From NCBI GenBank assembly GCA_963718315.1, contig CAVQZC010000013.1, positions 682,001 to 746,000 of the forward strand: 64,000 bases of DNA, given 5' to 3'. The notes beneath the pieces were generated by a model, which saw only the letters and a program-made list of their open reading frames with translations, had not been told where the DNA came from and ran no database searches. Position 1 is the stretch's first letter; each line of letters begins with the position of its first letter. Positions 1 to 8,631 of the stretch are shown here, piece after piece. The translations under genes and the position numbers were made by a program. The stretch comes from CAVQZC01 sp963718315 (GTDB lineage Bacteria > Actinomycetota > Thermoleophilia > Gaiellales > JAICJC01).

Positions 1-2
1 CG

Positions 3-345
3 CTGACCGTGAACTGCAGCGACCTCAGCATCGGCGCGAACGAGAACTGATTTGAGCTTCAACAACACGTCCGGACAGCCGCTCGACGTCGACCGCATCG
101 AGTCGTATTTCGTGGAGCCTGACTTCTCACCGCCGAACGGAGTGGTCGAGGGTCTGACGGAGCAGGTGTCGCCAACGGCGCAGCCGACGCCACCAACTTC
201 AGCACCGTGACGAACTCAGGCGAGACCGCGTTCTCCCACGTCCAGTACCAGGTCGGCACCGGCACCGGGGCGAGCAGCGCGGCTGACAACGATCATCGCG
301 ACAGCCACAATGTCCTACGGGTCAGCTACCTGTGTCGCGCTCCGC
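3..345 (+). pseudogene. Degenerate 3' part of a secreted-protein gene
   Basis: No single open frame covers this stretch, but three consecutive frames give protein-like text rich in Asn, Thr and Ser. Frame 3 starts LTVNCSDLSIGANEN and hits a stop at 48-50. Dropping one base resumes with DLSFNNTSGQPLDVDRIE from about 52, and adding one base near 170 resumes with VANGAADATNFSTVTNSG to about 290. This looks like one extracellular beta-rich domain broken by two single-base indels. Its 5' end lies outside the window and its true stop is unclear. I do not recognise the family. It points toward the GntR gene, so the two are convergent. The indels could be sequence errors or real decay. Confidence 0.4.
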
Positions 346-372
346 GCAGGCGATCACGATGCCGTAACCGGA

Positions 373-1173
373 TCAGGCCAAACCGACGACCTCGACCGCG
401 CTGCCCAGCGAGACGTGGTCGCGGCTGCGGACACGGACCGAGATACGAACACGATCGGCGCGGAAGAGGTCGTTGGAGCGCTCGAAGGGCGTGCCGTCGG
501 CGCCCCACGCGGTGCGCGCGATCGAGACCAGCGGGGAGCCAGCTCGCACCTCGAGCACGCGCGCCTCGGCCGCCGTTGCACCGACCACCTCGATCCACTC
601 CTCCGCCTCGCCGGCCTTCTGCCCGTACTCGGACTCCAGCAGCTCGTAGAGCGACCCCGACAGCGAGTGATCGAGCAGCCCGGGGAACCGGGCTGCGGGG
701 AAACGGGCGCGCTCCAGCGAGATCGGCCGCTCGTCGGCCAGGCGGACGCGCAGCAGCTCCAGCACGAGCTCACCCTCATCGAGGCCGAGCGCCTCGGCGG
801 TCTCGGCGTCGGCGCCCAGTGTCGCCGTGGACAACACCCGCGCCCCCGACTGGAAGCCCTGCCGGCGCAGGTAGGCGGGGAGGCCCGTGAGACTCGTCAG
901 GTCGCGCTCGACGCGCCGCTCCGAGACGAAGATCCCACCGCTCCGGCCGCGCACCCGGCGCACGGCGCCCGCCGTCTCCAGCGAGTCGAGGGCGGCGCGT
1001 AGCGTCGAGCGGCTGACCCCGTAGCGGACGGCCAGCTCGCGCTCTGCGCCCAGCCGCTCTCCAGGCGCGGGTTTGCCATCCGCGATCTCGGCCAGCAGCC
1101 GGTCGCGCAGCGCCGCGGCAGCCGGCCCGAGGGTGGCCAGGCCGGTCGGAAGGCCGGGCACCGGATCGGTCAC
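373..1173 (-). CDS. GntR/HutC-type transcriptional regulator of the BMC operon
   Basis: 266 aa, GTG start. A winged helix-turn-helix of the GntR family spans about residues 20-85 (GVSRSTLRAALDSLETAG at 52-69), followed by a UTRA-type effector-binding domain from about 100 to 258. HutC-subfamily regulators of this type usually repress catabolic operons and are released by a pathway metabolite. It is the last gene of the minus-strand microcompartment operon, after the SDR gene and one of the 207-bp inverted-repeat elements. A GGAGG ribosome-binding sequence 11 nt before the GTG lies inside the end of that element. Its likely role is local control of the BMC operon, inferred from position; mycobacterial RMM loci also carry a GntR gene. 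Confidence 0.88.
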   Translation of the reverse strand: MTDPVPGLPTGLATLGPAAAALRDRLLAEIADGKPAPGERLGAERELAVRYGVSRSTLRAALDSLETAGAVRRVRGRSGGIFVSERRVERDLTSLTGLPAYLRRQGFQSGARVLSTATLGADAETAEALGLDEGELVLELLRVRLADERPISLERARFPAARFPGLLDHSLSGSLYELLESEYGQKAGEAEEWIEVVGATAAEARVLEVRAGSPLVSIARTAWGADGTPFERSNDLFRADRVRISVRVRSRDHVSLGSAVEVVGLA

Positions 1174-1175
1174 CT

Positions 1176-1384
1176 AGATCGTTGCCTCCGCAGGGGCGTG
1201 ATGACTGGGCGAGCGCGAACCCCAGCCTGGGGCTGGCCGCTGGGAGCGTGCGTGCTGTAGCACGTGCGCTCCCGTGGACACACCCAGGCGACGGTTCGCG
1301 CCGCAGCGCGCCGGCCAGTGGCGGGCTGAGCCCGCCACCGCCGGCACGCGGCCAGTCGCGCGCCGATGTGGAGGCACCGATCAT
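1176..1384 (-). repeat. MITE-like inverted-repeat element, copy 1
   Basis: This fills the gap between the SDR stop codon and the GntR start. The ends are near-perfect inverted repeats: GATCGTTGCCTCC at 1177-1189 and GGAGGCACCGATC at 1370-1382 (12 of 13 match). Inside are strong hairpins: CCCCAG/CTGGGG near 1222, CGTGCTGTAGCACG near 1250, and a perfect 9-bp stem GTGGCGGGC/GCCCGCCAC around 1318-1340. Its reverse complement resembles the element at 5635-5841 in length, in the order of parts, and in the shared core GCGAACCGTCGCCT. The end nearest GntR supplies the GGAGG used by that gene. Confidence 0.7.
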
Positions 1385-2166
1385 TACATTGCCTGCAGAG
1401 CCGCCAGCGACTCCGGCAGCGTCTGTCCGCCGTCCACCACGATCGTCTGGCCGGTGATGTACGCCGCCTCCTCGGTCGCCAGGAACAGCGCGGCCGCGCC
1501 GATCTCCTCGACCAGGCCCAGCCGGCCAAGCGGGATCGACGCCGCCATCTGCGCCGAGTACCCCTCGCCGAGCTCGTCCAGGCCCTCGGACACCACGTTG
1601 CCGGGCAGGACAGCGTTGACCGTGATCTTCTTCGGCGCCAGCTCGATGCAGGCGGTGCGCACGAACCCGAGCTGCGCCGCCTTGGTTGCTCCGTAGTGCG
1701 ACCACCCGGGGAACCCGGTCAGCGGCCCGGTGATCGAGCTGGTCAGGATCACGCGACCGCGCCCGGACCGCTCCAGGTAGGGCACGCAGGCCTGCACCGT
1801 CAGCATCGACCCCTTGACGTTGGTTGCGAAGATGGCGTCGATGTCCTCCTCGGTCATGTCCACCAGCTTGGTGTCCGGAAAGATGCCGGCGTTGGCGCAG
1901 ACCACGTCGATGCCGCCGTACCACTCGACCACGGTCTCGGCGACCCGCCTGCAGTCTTCGGCGCGGGCAACGTCGCCCGGGCAGAACGCGACCTGGCCGC
2001 CGCCGCGGCGTGTGAGCTCGAGGGCGGAGGCGTCGCCGGTCTCGGCATCGCGCCCCGAGATCACCACGTTGCAGCCGGCTTTGGCGAAGACCCCGGCAAT
2101 GCCCTTGCCGATCCCCTTGGTGCCGCCGGTGACCAGCACGGTTCGTCCCTCGAGTGGCGTGAACAT
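1384..2166 (-). CDS. SDR family dehydrogenase, probable 1-amino-2-propanol dehydrogenase
   Basis: 260 aa, the usual length for a classical short-chain dehydrogenase. It has the nucleotide-binding motif TGGTKGIG (13-20), NAG (92-94), the catalytic Ser in TSS (about 143), Tyr158 and Lys162 in YGATK, and PGNV after the active site. It lies in a BMC operon of RMM gene order, where the mycobacterial homologue was characterised as an S-1-amino-2-propanol dehydrogenase making aminoacetone; transfer of that substrate here is inference. The ATG at 2166 is chosen because the family N-terminus begins just there; the longer open frame upstream overlaps the kinase. The stop is followed directly by inverted-repeat element copy 1. 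Confidence 0.85.
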   Translation of the reverse strand: MFTPLEGRTVLVTGGTKGIGKGIAGVFAKAGCNVVISGRDAETGDASALELTRRGGGQVAFCPGDVARAEDCRRVAETVVEWYGGIDVVCANAGIFPDTKLVDMTEEDIDAIFATNVKGSMLTVQACVPYLERSGRGRVILTSSITGPLTGFPGWSHYGATKAAQLGFVRTACIELAPKKITVNAVLPGNVVSEGLDELGEGYSAQMAASIPLGRLGLVEEIGAAALFLATEEAAYITGQTIVVDGGQTLPESLAALQAM

Positions 2167-2168
2167 GA

Positions 2169-3161
2169 TCAGCCTCCGTATGTCGATAGGTACTGCTCGG
2201 CAAGCGTGCACGAGACGTCGGTGAAGCCGGCCCCGAGCTCCGCCGCCTCGGTCGCAAACTGATGGTGCGAGCCGATCCACGCTACCAGCAGCAGCCGCCG
2301 CAGCATCACGAACGTGTCGAGCTCTGCCTCGTCCTCGGGGTCGAGCGGCGCCACCGACCGGTAGCCCTCGACCCACGCCTGCTTCAGCGCCGGGACGTCG
2401 GGATGATCTTCGATGAACGAGACGGTGGTGGCGAAGTCGTACATGAACCACGAGAAGCCGCAGTCGTCGAAGTCGATCACGCGGACGGCGGGCCCGTCGA
2501 TCAGCAGGTTCGCGAGCCGGATGTCGGCGTGCACGAGCCCGAACCGCTGCGGGCCGCGGCCGTACCGCTCCAACCGGGAGCGCAGCGTGTCGTCCAGCCG
2601 CTGAAGCGTCGCCAGCTCCTCCGCGCCCATGCCCAGACCGTCCTGCCACCGGCCCCAGTGGCCGCTGCGGCCGATCGACGTCTCGTAGTCCCACGAGAAG
2701 CGCGCAAATCCGGCCGGGCGCGCCCACCCGCGCGCATGGCCGTGCATCTGTGCGGAGACGGCGCCCAGCGTCCGGAACCCGGGCCCCAGGTCGCCGGCGT
2801 CCGGGTCGGGCATGTCGCCGCTCAGCCAGTCGAAGAGGACGACGTTCCGCTCGCCCAGCTCCGGCGTGGAAACCTGCGTCACCCGGCCGCCGGACAGCGC
2901 GGGCACGGCCGTCGCCGTCTCCACCACCGCGTCCTGCCGGAGAGCGTCGATCCAGTCCAGCTCGGAGGCGATCTCGCCGGCCGTGTGGTATCCCGGGCGG
3001 TGGATCCGAAGCGCGTACGCCTGTCCTGACGAGGGGTCGTCGACCCGGTAGGTGTAGTTCTCGGAGACGTTGATCAGGCGCAGCTGGCAGCCGGGATCGA
3101 GACCGTAGGGAGCAAGCGCGGCCGCCGCCAGCCGGTCGAGCGCACCGCCGTCAGTGCTCAC
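2169..3161 (-). CDS. APH-family phosphotransferase, probable amino-alcohol kinase
   Basis: 330 aa with a GTG start that overlaps the 3' end of the BMC-T gene by 11 nt. The aminoglycoside/choline kinase fold is clear: catalytic loop HADIRLANL with Asp213 and Asn218, and metal-binding IDFDD (229-233). The N-lobe (LRLINVSENYTYRV, about 27-40) resembles homoserine kinase type II proteins. In RMM-type BMC operons the kinase is thought to phosphorylate the amino alcohol so that the PLP enzyme can eliminate phosphate and ammonia to yield an aldehyde. The gene lies between a shell gene and the dehydrogenase, which fits. An antibiotic-resistance role is unlikely in this context. Confidence 0.85.
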   Translation of the reverse strand: MSTDGGALDRLAAAALAPYGLDPGCQLRLINVSENYTYRVDDPSSGQAYALRIHRPGYHTAGEIASELDWIDALRQDAVVETATAVPALSGGRVTQVSTPELGERNVVLFDWLSGDMPDPDAGDLGPGFRTLGAVSAQMHGHARGWARPAGFARFSWDYETSIGRSGHWGRWQDGLGMGAEELATLQRLDDTLRSRLERYGRGPQRFGLVHADIRLANLLIDGPAVRVIDFDDCGFSWFMYDFATTVSFIEDHPDVPALKQAWVEGYRSVAPLDPEDEAELDTFVMLRRLLLVAWIGSHHQFATEAAELGAGFTDVSCTLAEQYLSTYGG

Positions 3162-3797
3162 GGCCCTCCACCGACTCGAGCACCCGGGTGATCTCGTAGC
3201 CCGCCCGCTCGACGTCCTCCTTCGAGCCGCTGATGTAGATGCGCCCGGCGGCACCGATCATCGAGACGATGACCAGCGTGGCGTCCGGTGCCGCCTGCTC
3301 GGCGACGTTGGCGGCCACCGCCGCGAACAGCGCCGGCACCACCTCGTAGACGAGCAGGGTCTCGCCCGGCAGCACCATCGAGGCCTCGCGGTTGCGGTTG
3401 ATGATCACCGCGTGCTGGTCGGTGATGTCCTCGATCACGTCGGCGTAGAGAATACGCGGCCGCAGCGCGTCGGCGGGCGTCGCGCCGATCCCCTCCAGGA
3501 TCGCCGCCCCGGCCTGGTCGACCAGCGCCTGATCGGCGTGATGCACCTCCAGCACCCCGAACTGGCGCTCGACGTAGAGGATGCCGGGCTCGATCTCTGG
3601 CACCGACCGCAGGGCCAGGTCGGTGATCCGCTCGATCGCCAGCGCCGGCGCAACCTCGACGATCAACGCGTTGTCGCCCTCGATCGGCGGGTACCCGCGG
3701 GCACGGGTCGGCGTGCCCATGTAGGCCGCGAACTGCCGGCCCAGGTTGGGGATCGGGAGGTAGACCCGCAGCTGTACCTGGCGTTCGGTCTCTGTGA

Positions 3798-3801
<4 letters not shown>
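3151..3801 (-). CDS. Microcompartment shell protein, tandem-domain trimer (BMC-T)
   Basis: 216 aa with two BMC folds in tandem, about 20-115 and 120-208, so it should form a pseudohexameric trimer tile in the shell. Recognisable strands include LIVEVAPALAIERITDLAL and GILYVERQFGVLEVHH in the first domain and LVIVSMIGAAGRIYISG in the second. It resembles the other BMC-T of this operon (5027-5632): both share VERQFG, a histidine-containing loop (DQHAVIINRN here, DHQHAFLINRN there) and an LPGE segment. Two distinct BMC-T proteins are typical of the RMM shell. Its start overlaps the BMC-H stop by 4 nt. One paralogue may carry the substrate pore; which one cannot be told here. Confidence 0.88.
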
Positions 3802-4091
<290 letters not shown>

Positions 4092-4104
4092 GTGGTCCTC
4101 CTGT

Positions 4105-4404
4105 TCATGCCCCCGTCACGCGACGGGAGCGTTGGGGACGGGCGCCGGCCTTCGCGGCCGTGCCCGCCTGTTCGTCGATTGAACCGATGATCAGCGCGTC
4201 GATCGGTGGGTGCTCGGAGCCGAACCACCCGGAGGCGACCGAGCCGGTGGCGACGATCACGCGCTCGCCGACGCCGCTGCCCAGCACGTCGAAGGCCACC
4301 AGCTTCCCGCCGCCCTCGACCTCAACCTCGAGGAAGGCGCCGTTGGGGATTCCCTCGACGCGCCTGGTCGCCCAGACAGCGCCGCTGACGGTGGCTCTCA
4401 GCAT
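4105..4404 (-). CDS. Microcompartment vertex protein (BMC-P, EutN/CcmL family)
   Basis: 99 aa. The EutN/CcmL pentamer fold is visible from start to end: MLRATVSGAVWATRR, then KLVAFDVLGSGVGERVIVATGS, then PIDALIIGSID near the C-terminus. Pentamers of this family cap the twelve vertices of the shell. A short basic tail (about 85-99) follows the domain. The ATG overlaps the end of the upstream linker protein by 7 nt, which suggests translational coupling. Confidence 0.93.
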   Translation of the reverse strand: MLRATVSGAVWATRRVEGIPNGAFLEVEVEGGGKLVAFDVLGSGVGERVIVATGSVASGWFGSEHPPIDALIIGSIDEQAGTAAKAGARPQRSRRVTGA

Positions 4405-5030
4405 CGCCGCTCCTTCTCGATGTCGACTCCAAGGCTACGCGCGCGGTCGCGCGCCATCGGCGTCAGCACCGCCCGCGGCGCCAGCACCAGCCGGGCCCCG
4501 GCAGCGGCCGCCTCGCGGACGGTTCGCTCGGTGACCGCTCCCCGCTCGACGCGCATCACCGGCCCGGCGGCGGCGGCCGTGCCGGCCGCGGGGCCGGATC
4601 GCAGCCGGAACCGCAGCTTGCCGCCTCGGATCGCCATCCGATCGCGGGGGTTCTCGAGCCGGCGGACGAGGGAGCGGACGAACGCGTCCAGGTCGGCGTC
4701 GGTGCGCAGATCGACGTCCTCAACCTCAGCTCCACCGGTGGCCGGAGCAGCGGTCGCAGCCTCCGCAGCCGGCTGTGGCGCCGACGCCGGCGCCGAAGTC
4801 TGTGGCCCGACCCAGCCCGGCGGCCGGTGCACGGCGGCGATCGGCGGCGCCGGCACCTGGGGCACCCCGCCGTCTGCAGCCGCGGCCGGCGCCGGCGGGA
4901 CGTGACCGTTGCCGTTGCCGTTGCCGTTCTCGGCGCGGGGGGCCGTCAGCGCTTCCTCGAGCAGCCCCGGAAGCAGGTCGGCCAGCACCTCGCGGGTGAC
5001 CTGGCGCAGCAGAGCGTCGTCGTCGCTCAT
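4398..5030 (-). CDS. BMC-associated linker protein of unknown function
   Basis: 210 aa. Residues 1-27 form a likely amphipathic helix (LLRQVTREVLADLLPGLLEEAL) like the encapsulation peptides that tether cargo to BMC shells. A low-complexity linker follows, with a Gly-Asn run (GNGNGNGH, about 36-43) and much Pro and Ala up to about 95. The C-terminal half has a small domain (about 105-145, IRGGKLRFRL) and ends in VLTPMARDRARSLGVDIEKE, a motif I associate with several BMC-encoded proteins. Overlaps of 4 nt with BMC-T and 7 nt with BMC-P place it firmly in the operon. A scaffold or cargo adaptor is plausible. It is not PduL and not a shell protein. Confidence 0.75.
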   Translation of the reverse strand: MSDDDALLRQVTREVLADLLPGLLEEALTAPRAENGNGNGNGHVPPAPAAAADGGVPQVPAPPIAAVHRPPGWVGPQTSAPASAPQPAAEAATAAPATGGAEVEDVDLRTDADLDAFVRSLVRRLENPRDRMAIRGGKLRFRLRSGPAAGTAAAAGPVMRVERGAVTERTVREAAAAGARLVLAPRAVLTPMARDRARSLGVDIEKERRC

Positions 5031-5632
5031 ACCGCACCTCCCAGCGCGGCGACGGCTGCGTCGCCGGCGGTGCGCACGTCTGCCTCCATGCCGGCCAGGT
5101 AGACGCGGCCGGTGGCGCCGATCATGCGGTAGTCGACCACCTTGATCCGGGCCGCCTTCTCGGCCTCGTTGGTCGCCAGGATCGCGTAGGACGCCGGCTG
5201 CATCTCGAGCACGAACAGCGACTCGCCCGGCAGCGCCATCGAGCCGATCTTGTTGCGGTTGATCAGGAAGGCGTGCTGGTGGTCGATCCGGGTGATCAGC
5301 TGGGAGGCCAGAATCTGCGGCTTGGTCGCGTCGTCGGGCGAGGCGCCCAGCGCCGCCAGCACGGCGCCGCTCGCGGCCTGCACGGCGGCGGTCGAGCGCG
5401 AGTGGATCTCCAGGTACCCGAACTGGCGCTCCACGACCAGGATCCCCGCCTGCACCTCGGTCGACTTCAGCGCCACGTCGGTCAGCGGCTCGATGTCGAG
5501 GCCGGGGGCGATCTCGATGATCTGCGCCGCCATGTTCGTGCGCGGCAGCCGGCCGCGGATCCACGAGCCCAGGTAGCACATGGTCTGCGGCTGCAGCTGG
5601 TCGATGAAGATGAACGAGCGAAGCTCCGCCAT
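5027..5632 (-). CDS. Second BMC-T shell protein
   Basis: 201 aa with tandem BMC domains, about 15-105 and 110-198. IIEIAPGLDIEPLTDVALKS and ILVVERQFGYLEIHS belong to the first, and KVVDYRMIGATGRVYLAGM to the second. It is clearly a paralogue of the 3151-3801 product but divergent enough to have another pore role. The ATG at 5632 lies 2 nt outside the end of inverted-repeat element copy 2. The best ribosome-binding sequence, GGAG 11 nt upstream, is part of that element's terminal repeat. Confidence 0.88.
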   Translation of the reverse strand: MAELRSFIFIDQLQPQTMCYLGSWIRGRLPRTNMAAQIIEIAPGLDIEPLTDVALKSTEVQAGILVVERQFGYLEIHSRSTAAVQAASGAVLAALGASPDDATKPQILASQLITRIDHQHAFLINRNKIGSMALPGESLFVLEMQPASYAILATNEAEKAARIKVVDYRMIGATGRVYLAGMEADVRTAGDAAVAALGGAV

Positions 5633-5634
5633 TC

Positions 5635-5841
5635 AGATGACTGCTCCATATCTCTCGCGGGCCTGGCCGCAGCGAGAGGTTGGTTGTCGATGGCGGCTGG
5701 GGGTGGCTGTGGCTGCGAACCGTCGCCTCGCTGTGTCCTCGGTCGCGCCAATACGATCTACGAGTATTGGCGCTCCCTGCGTCCTTGCGAGGCTCGGTTC
5801 TCGCCACCCAGGACACCACGTGAGATATGGAGCAGTCATCT
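5635..5841 (+). repeat. MITE-like inverted-repeat element, copy 2
   Basis: The ends are perfect 20-bp inverted repeats: AGATGACTGCTCCATATCTC at 5635-5654 and its reverse complement at 5822-5841. An internal hairpin pairs GCGCCAATAC with GTATTGGCGC around a 7-nt loop (about 5745-5772). The element fits exactly between the aldehyde dehydrogenase stop and the BMC-T start: its last two bases form part of the dehydrogenase TAG, and its first end carries the GGAG before BMC-T. Core sequence GCGAACCGTCGCCT and overall order match copy 1 at 1176-1384, which lies in the opposite orientation. There is no open frame, so if mobile it would need a transposase elsewhere. Confidence 0.75.
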
Positions 5842-7345
5842 ACCGCTTCACCAGCTCCCTCAGCTCCTCGAGCACGATCCGCCGGATCTCCTCGCGGGCA
5901 TCGTGCGCCCCCGGCGACAAGGCGGGCGACGGCACCGGATCGGCCTCGGGCGCCGCGCTCCACGGCTCCAGGCCGCTGAAGTCGCCGAACGGCTCGGACG
6001 GGTCGGTCGTGTACGCCACCCGGGTCATGTTGATCAGGTGCCGGGGCTCCAGGTTCTCGCCCAGCGACGAGCGGCCGAAGAACCCGGTGCCGATCGTCAT
6101 CGTCGGGGCCAGGTTGGTGTCGAGCCCGGCCGAGCCGGTGCTTCCGCCGGCGTTGACCGTCACCCGCAGCACCTGCACCGCCGCGCCGTAGGCCATGATC
6201 GTGCGCGGATCGCGGGAGTGGATGACGGCCGAGTGGCCGGCGCCGCCGATCCGCAGCATCGCCCGTGCGGCGCCGATGCCACGGCGGACGTCGGGGACGC
6301 GCACCAGGCCGAGCAGCGGGAACAGCTTCTCGCGGGCCAGCGGCTCCTCGGGCACGACCAGCGAGAATGGCGCCACCAGCACCCGAGTCCGGGCCGGCAC
6401 CCGGATCTCGGCCTCGTCGGCGAGCTTGGCGGCGTTCTTGCCGATCAGGTCGAGGCGCAGGCGGCCCTCCGGATACAGCTTCTCGCGAGCCTGCACGGTC
6501 TCCTCGGGCGTCATCACATACCCGCCGTGGCGGCCCAGCTCCCGCTCGAACGCCTCGGCGCAGCGCTGCTCGACGATCACGCATGACTCGTTGGTGCAGA
6601 GGATCGAGTTGTCGAACGACTTCGAATCCATCAGCCGCTCGGCCGCCGCCGCCAGGTCGGCGGTGTGATCGACCAGCGCGGGGACGTTGCCGGGGCCGAC
6701 GCCGATGGCGGGGTTGCCGGACCGGTAGGCGGCGCGGACAACCGCCACTCCGCCGGTGGCGAGGATGACGTCGGTCGTCGTGTCGCTCATCAGCGCCTCG
6801 ATCAGCGGGATGGTCGGCTCCTCGACGACCTGCACACAGCCGTCCGGCGCGCCGGCGGCGACGGCCGCCTTGGCGAGCAGGTTGGTGGCGTCGACGGACA
6901 CTTCGCGGGCCAGCGGATGCGGGCTGACGACAACGGCGTTCCGGGTCATCAGCGAGAGCAGCACCTTGAAGTAGACGGTGGCGATCGGATTGGTGGACGG
7001 GGTCAGCGCAAGCACCACGCCGGCCGGCCGGGGCAGCTCCACGATCTTGGCCTCGGGATCGATGCGCGCGGAGACGTAGTCGTGGCCGCCGTACCACTCG
7101 ACGACACCCCGGGAGCAGTCCTCGTTCTTGCGCCGCTTGTGCTCGACCACGCCCATTCCGGTCTCTTCGACCGCCCACTCGGCGTACCTTTGGGCGTTTT
7201 GGTATGCCGCTTCGGCGACCGATTCGACGATCCGCCGCGTCCGGTCGGGGTCGAACCCGGCGAACGCCGTGGCGGCCCAGTGGGCCCGCTGGAGCATCAT
7301 CCGGGCGCGCGGGACGCCGGCGGCCTCGGGTGCCTGGGTGCTCAT
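5840..7345 (-). CDS. CoA-acylating aldehyde dehydrogenase, BMC-targeted (PduP/EutE-like)
   Basis: 501 aa. The fold matches PduP/EutE enzymes that turn an aldehyde plus CoA and NAD+ into acyl-CoA. The probable catalytic Cys is C250 in SFDNSILC, and the cofactor region includes AIGVGPGNVP (213-222). The last 20 residues (DAREEIRRIVLEELRELVKR) form an amphipathic helix after a Pro-rich linker, the standard encapsulation peptide, here at the C-terminus. In an RMM pathway the substrate would be propionaldehyde. The ATG at 7345 overlaps the aminotransferase stop (ATGA). The stop codon shares two bases with the terminal repeat of inverted-repeat element copy 2. Confidence 0.9.
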   Translation of the reverse strand: MSTQAPEAAGVPRARMMLQRAHWAATAFAGFDPDRTRRIVESVAEAAYQNAQRYAEWAVEETGMGVVEHKRRKNEDCSRGVVEWYGGHDYVSARIDPEAKIVELPRPAGVVLALTPSTNPIATVYFKVLLSLMTRNAVVVSPHPLAREVSVDATNLLAKAAVAAGAPDGCVQVVEEPTIPLIEALMSDTTTDVILATGGVAVVRAAYRSGNPAIGVGPGNVPALVDHTADLAAAAERLMDSKSFDNSILCTNESCVIVEQRCAEAFERELGRHGGYVMTPEETVQAREKLYPEGRLRLDLIGKNAAKLADEAEIRVPARTRVLVAPFSLVVPEEPLAREKLFPLLGLVRVPDVRRGIGAARAMLRIGGAGHSAVIHSRDPRTIMAYGAAVQVLRVTVNAGGSTGSAGLDTNLAPTMTIGTGFFGRSSLGENLEPRHLINMTRVAYTTDPSEPFGDFSGLEPWSAAPEADPVPSPALSPGAHDAREEIRRIVLEELRELVKR

Positions 7346-8631
7346 CCGGCCACCACCGCCGAGCCCGAGCGGAGCTCGGCCAGCGCCTGGCCGATCGACA
7401 CCTCGGTGCGGTCGAGCACCTCGTCGACAAGCTCCGGGCCGAGCAGGATGCCCGGCTTGAACTGCAGCACTCGCGGGTCGAGCGTCGAGAAGATCGCCCA
7501 CACACCGTTCTCGTAGAGGTGCTTCATGACGATCTTGGCGCCCTGCGGATGGTCGAACTCGAGGCCCATCACGACGCCGTCCTGGCGGATGCCCACGAAC
7601 CAGTCCGGGTACAGCTCCTGGATCTCGCGCAGCCCCCGGCCGAAGCGGTCGGCGATGTAGGCGACCATCGACCGCACCTCCGGCCTGCTGCAGATCTCGA
7701 GCACCTTGAGCGCCACCACGCAGCCCAGCTCGGCGCCGCCGCCGGTGGAGATGTGCCCGAACCCGTCCTCCTTCAGCCAGGCGGAGCACTCCTCTGACAC
7801 GACCACGCACGAGATCGGGTACATGCCCCCGGTGATGCCCTTGCCGATGACCATGATGTCGGGCTCGACGCCGGCCTTGGTGATGCCCCACATCTCGCCG
7901 GTGCGCATCAGCCCGGTCTGCACCTCGTCGGCGATGTAGAGGGCGCCATACCGCTCGCAGAGCCGCTTCACGCCCTGCAGGTAGCCGGGCTCGGGGAGCG
8001 GGAAGCCGTAGGTGGCGGGGATCGTCTCGAGCAGCACGGCGGCCACGTCGTTGCCGGCCAGGGCCGCCTCCATCTCACCCAGGTCGTTGAACGAGACCTG
8101 GGCGAACTCGTCCGGCCGATCGGACAGGAACAGCTTCGAGAAGCGGTCGTCGCCGGCCGCGACCGCCAGGCCGCTGTGGCCGTGATAGCCCTTCAGGATC
8201 GAGACGATCTTTCGCCGCTGGCGGGTGTGGCGGGCGGTCTTGATCGCGATGTCGGTCGCCTCCCCGCCGCCGGCGCCGTAGATCACCCGCTGCATGTTCG
8301 GCGGGCAGGCCTTGACCAGCGCCTCGGCCAGCGCCGTGCGGGCCAGCGCCGGGAAGTGGTGGTTGCCGATGTCGAACCGCTGCATCGCCTGCTCGATGGT
8401 GGCGATCAGCTCGGGATTGCGGTGGCCGAGGTTGTAGGTGCCGCCGTTCAGGTGCAGGTCGATCAGCCGGCGGCCGGCCATGTCCCAGAAGAAGTAGCCC
8501 TCGCGGCGATCGATGACGAGATCGACCCCGGCGTCCTGCCAGAAGTCGGTCTTGTCGGGATTCCAGAACTCCCGAGAGCGGTCGAGGAAGTCTTCCTTCG
8601 ACTCGTAGCTGAAGAAGCCATAGTCGTACAT
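7342..8631 (-). CDS. Class III PLP aminotransferase/phospholyase, first gene of the BMC operon
   Basis: 429 aa. Class III fold with the PLP-binding Lys264 in VIGKGITGG, Asp235 in IADEVQTG and the GAGGGEA phosphate-binding loop (119-125). Members of this class include true aminotransferases and O-phosphoamine phospholyases. With a kinase in the same operon, phospholyase action on aminopropanol phosphate to give propionaldehyde is the more economical reading, but the sequence alone does not settle it. The start at 8631 is chosen because MYDYGFFSYES matches a sensible N-terminus; an upstream in-frame stretch runs through the promoter. A candidate promoter lies just upstream. Confidence 0.88.
   Translation of the reverse strand: MYDYGFFSYESKEDFLDRSREFWNPDKTDFWQDAGVDLVIDRREGYFFWDMAGRRLIDLHLNGGTYNLGHRNPELIATIEQAMQRFDIGNHHFPALARTALAEALVKACPPNMQRVIYGAGGGEATDIAIKTARHTRQRRKIVSILKGYHGHSGLAVAAGDDRFSKLFLSDRPDEFAQVSFNDLGEMEAALAGNDVAAVLLETIPATYGFPLPEPGYLQGVKRLCERYGALYIADEVQTGLMRTGEMWGITKAGVEPDIMVIGKGITGGMYPISCVVVSEECSAWLKEDGFGHISTGGGAELGCVVALKVLEICSRPEVRSMVAYIADRFGRGLREIQELYPDWFVGIRQDGVVMGLEFDHPQGAKIVMKHLYENGVWAIFSTLDPRVLQFKPGILLGPELVDEVLDRTEVSIGQALAELRSGSAVVAG

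Noticed and set aside
207..1002. Long plus-strand open frames across the GntR gene
   Set aside because: Arg- and Pro-rich shadow translation opposite a clear GntR protein; typical of high-GC antisense frames.
776..2257. 493-aa minus-strand frame spanning SDR and GntR
   Set aside because: Its text is Arg/Gly-rich with no motif and runs through both real genes in another frame.
2169..3161. Aminoglycoside resistance gene
   Set aside because: The kinase fold is of the APH type, but the BMC operon context points to an amino-alcohol substrate.
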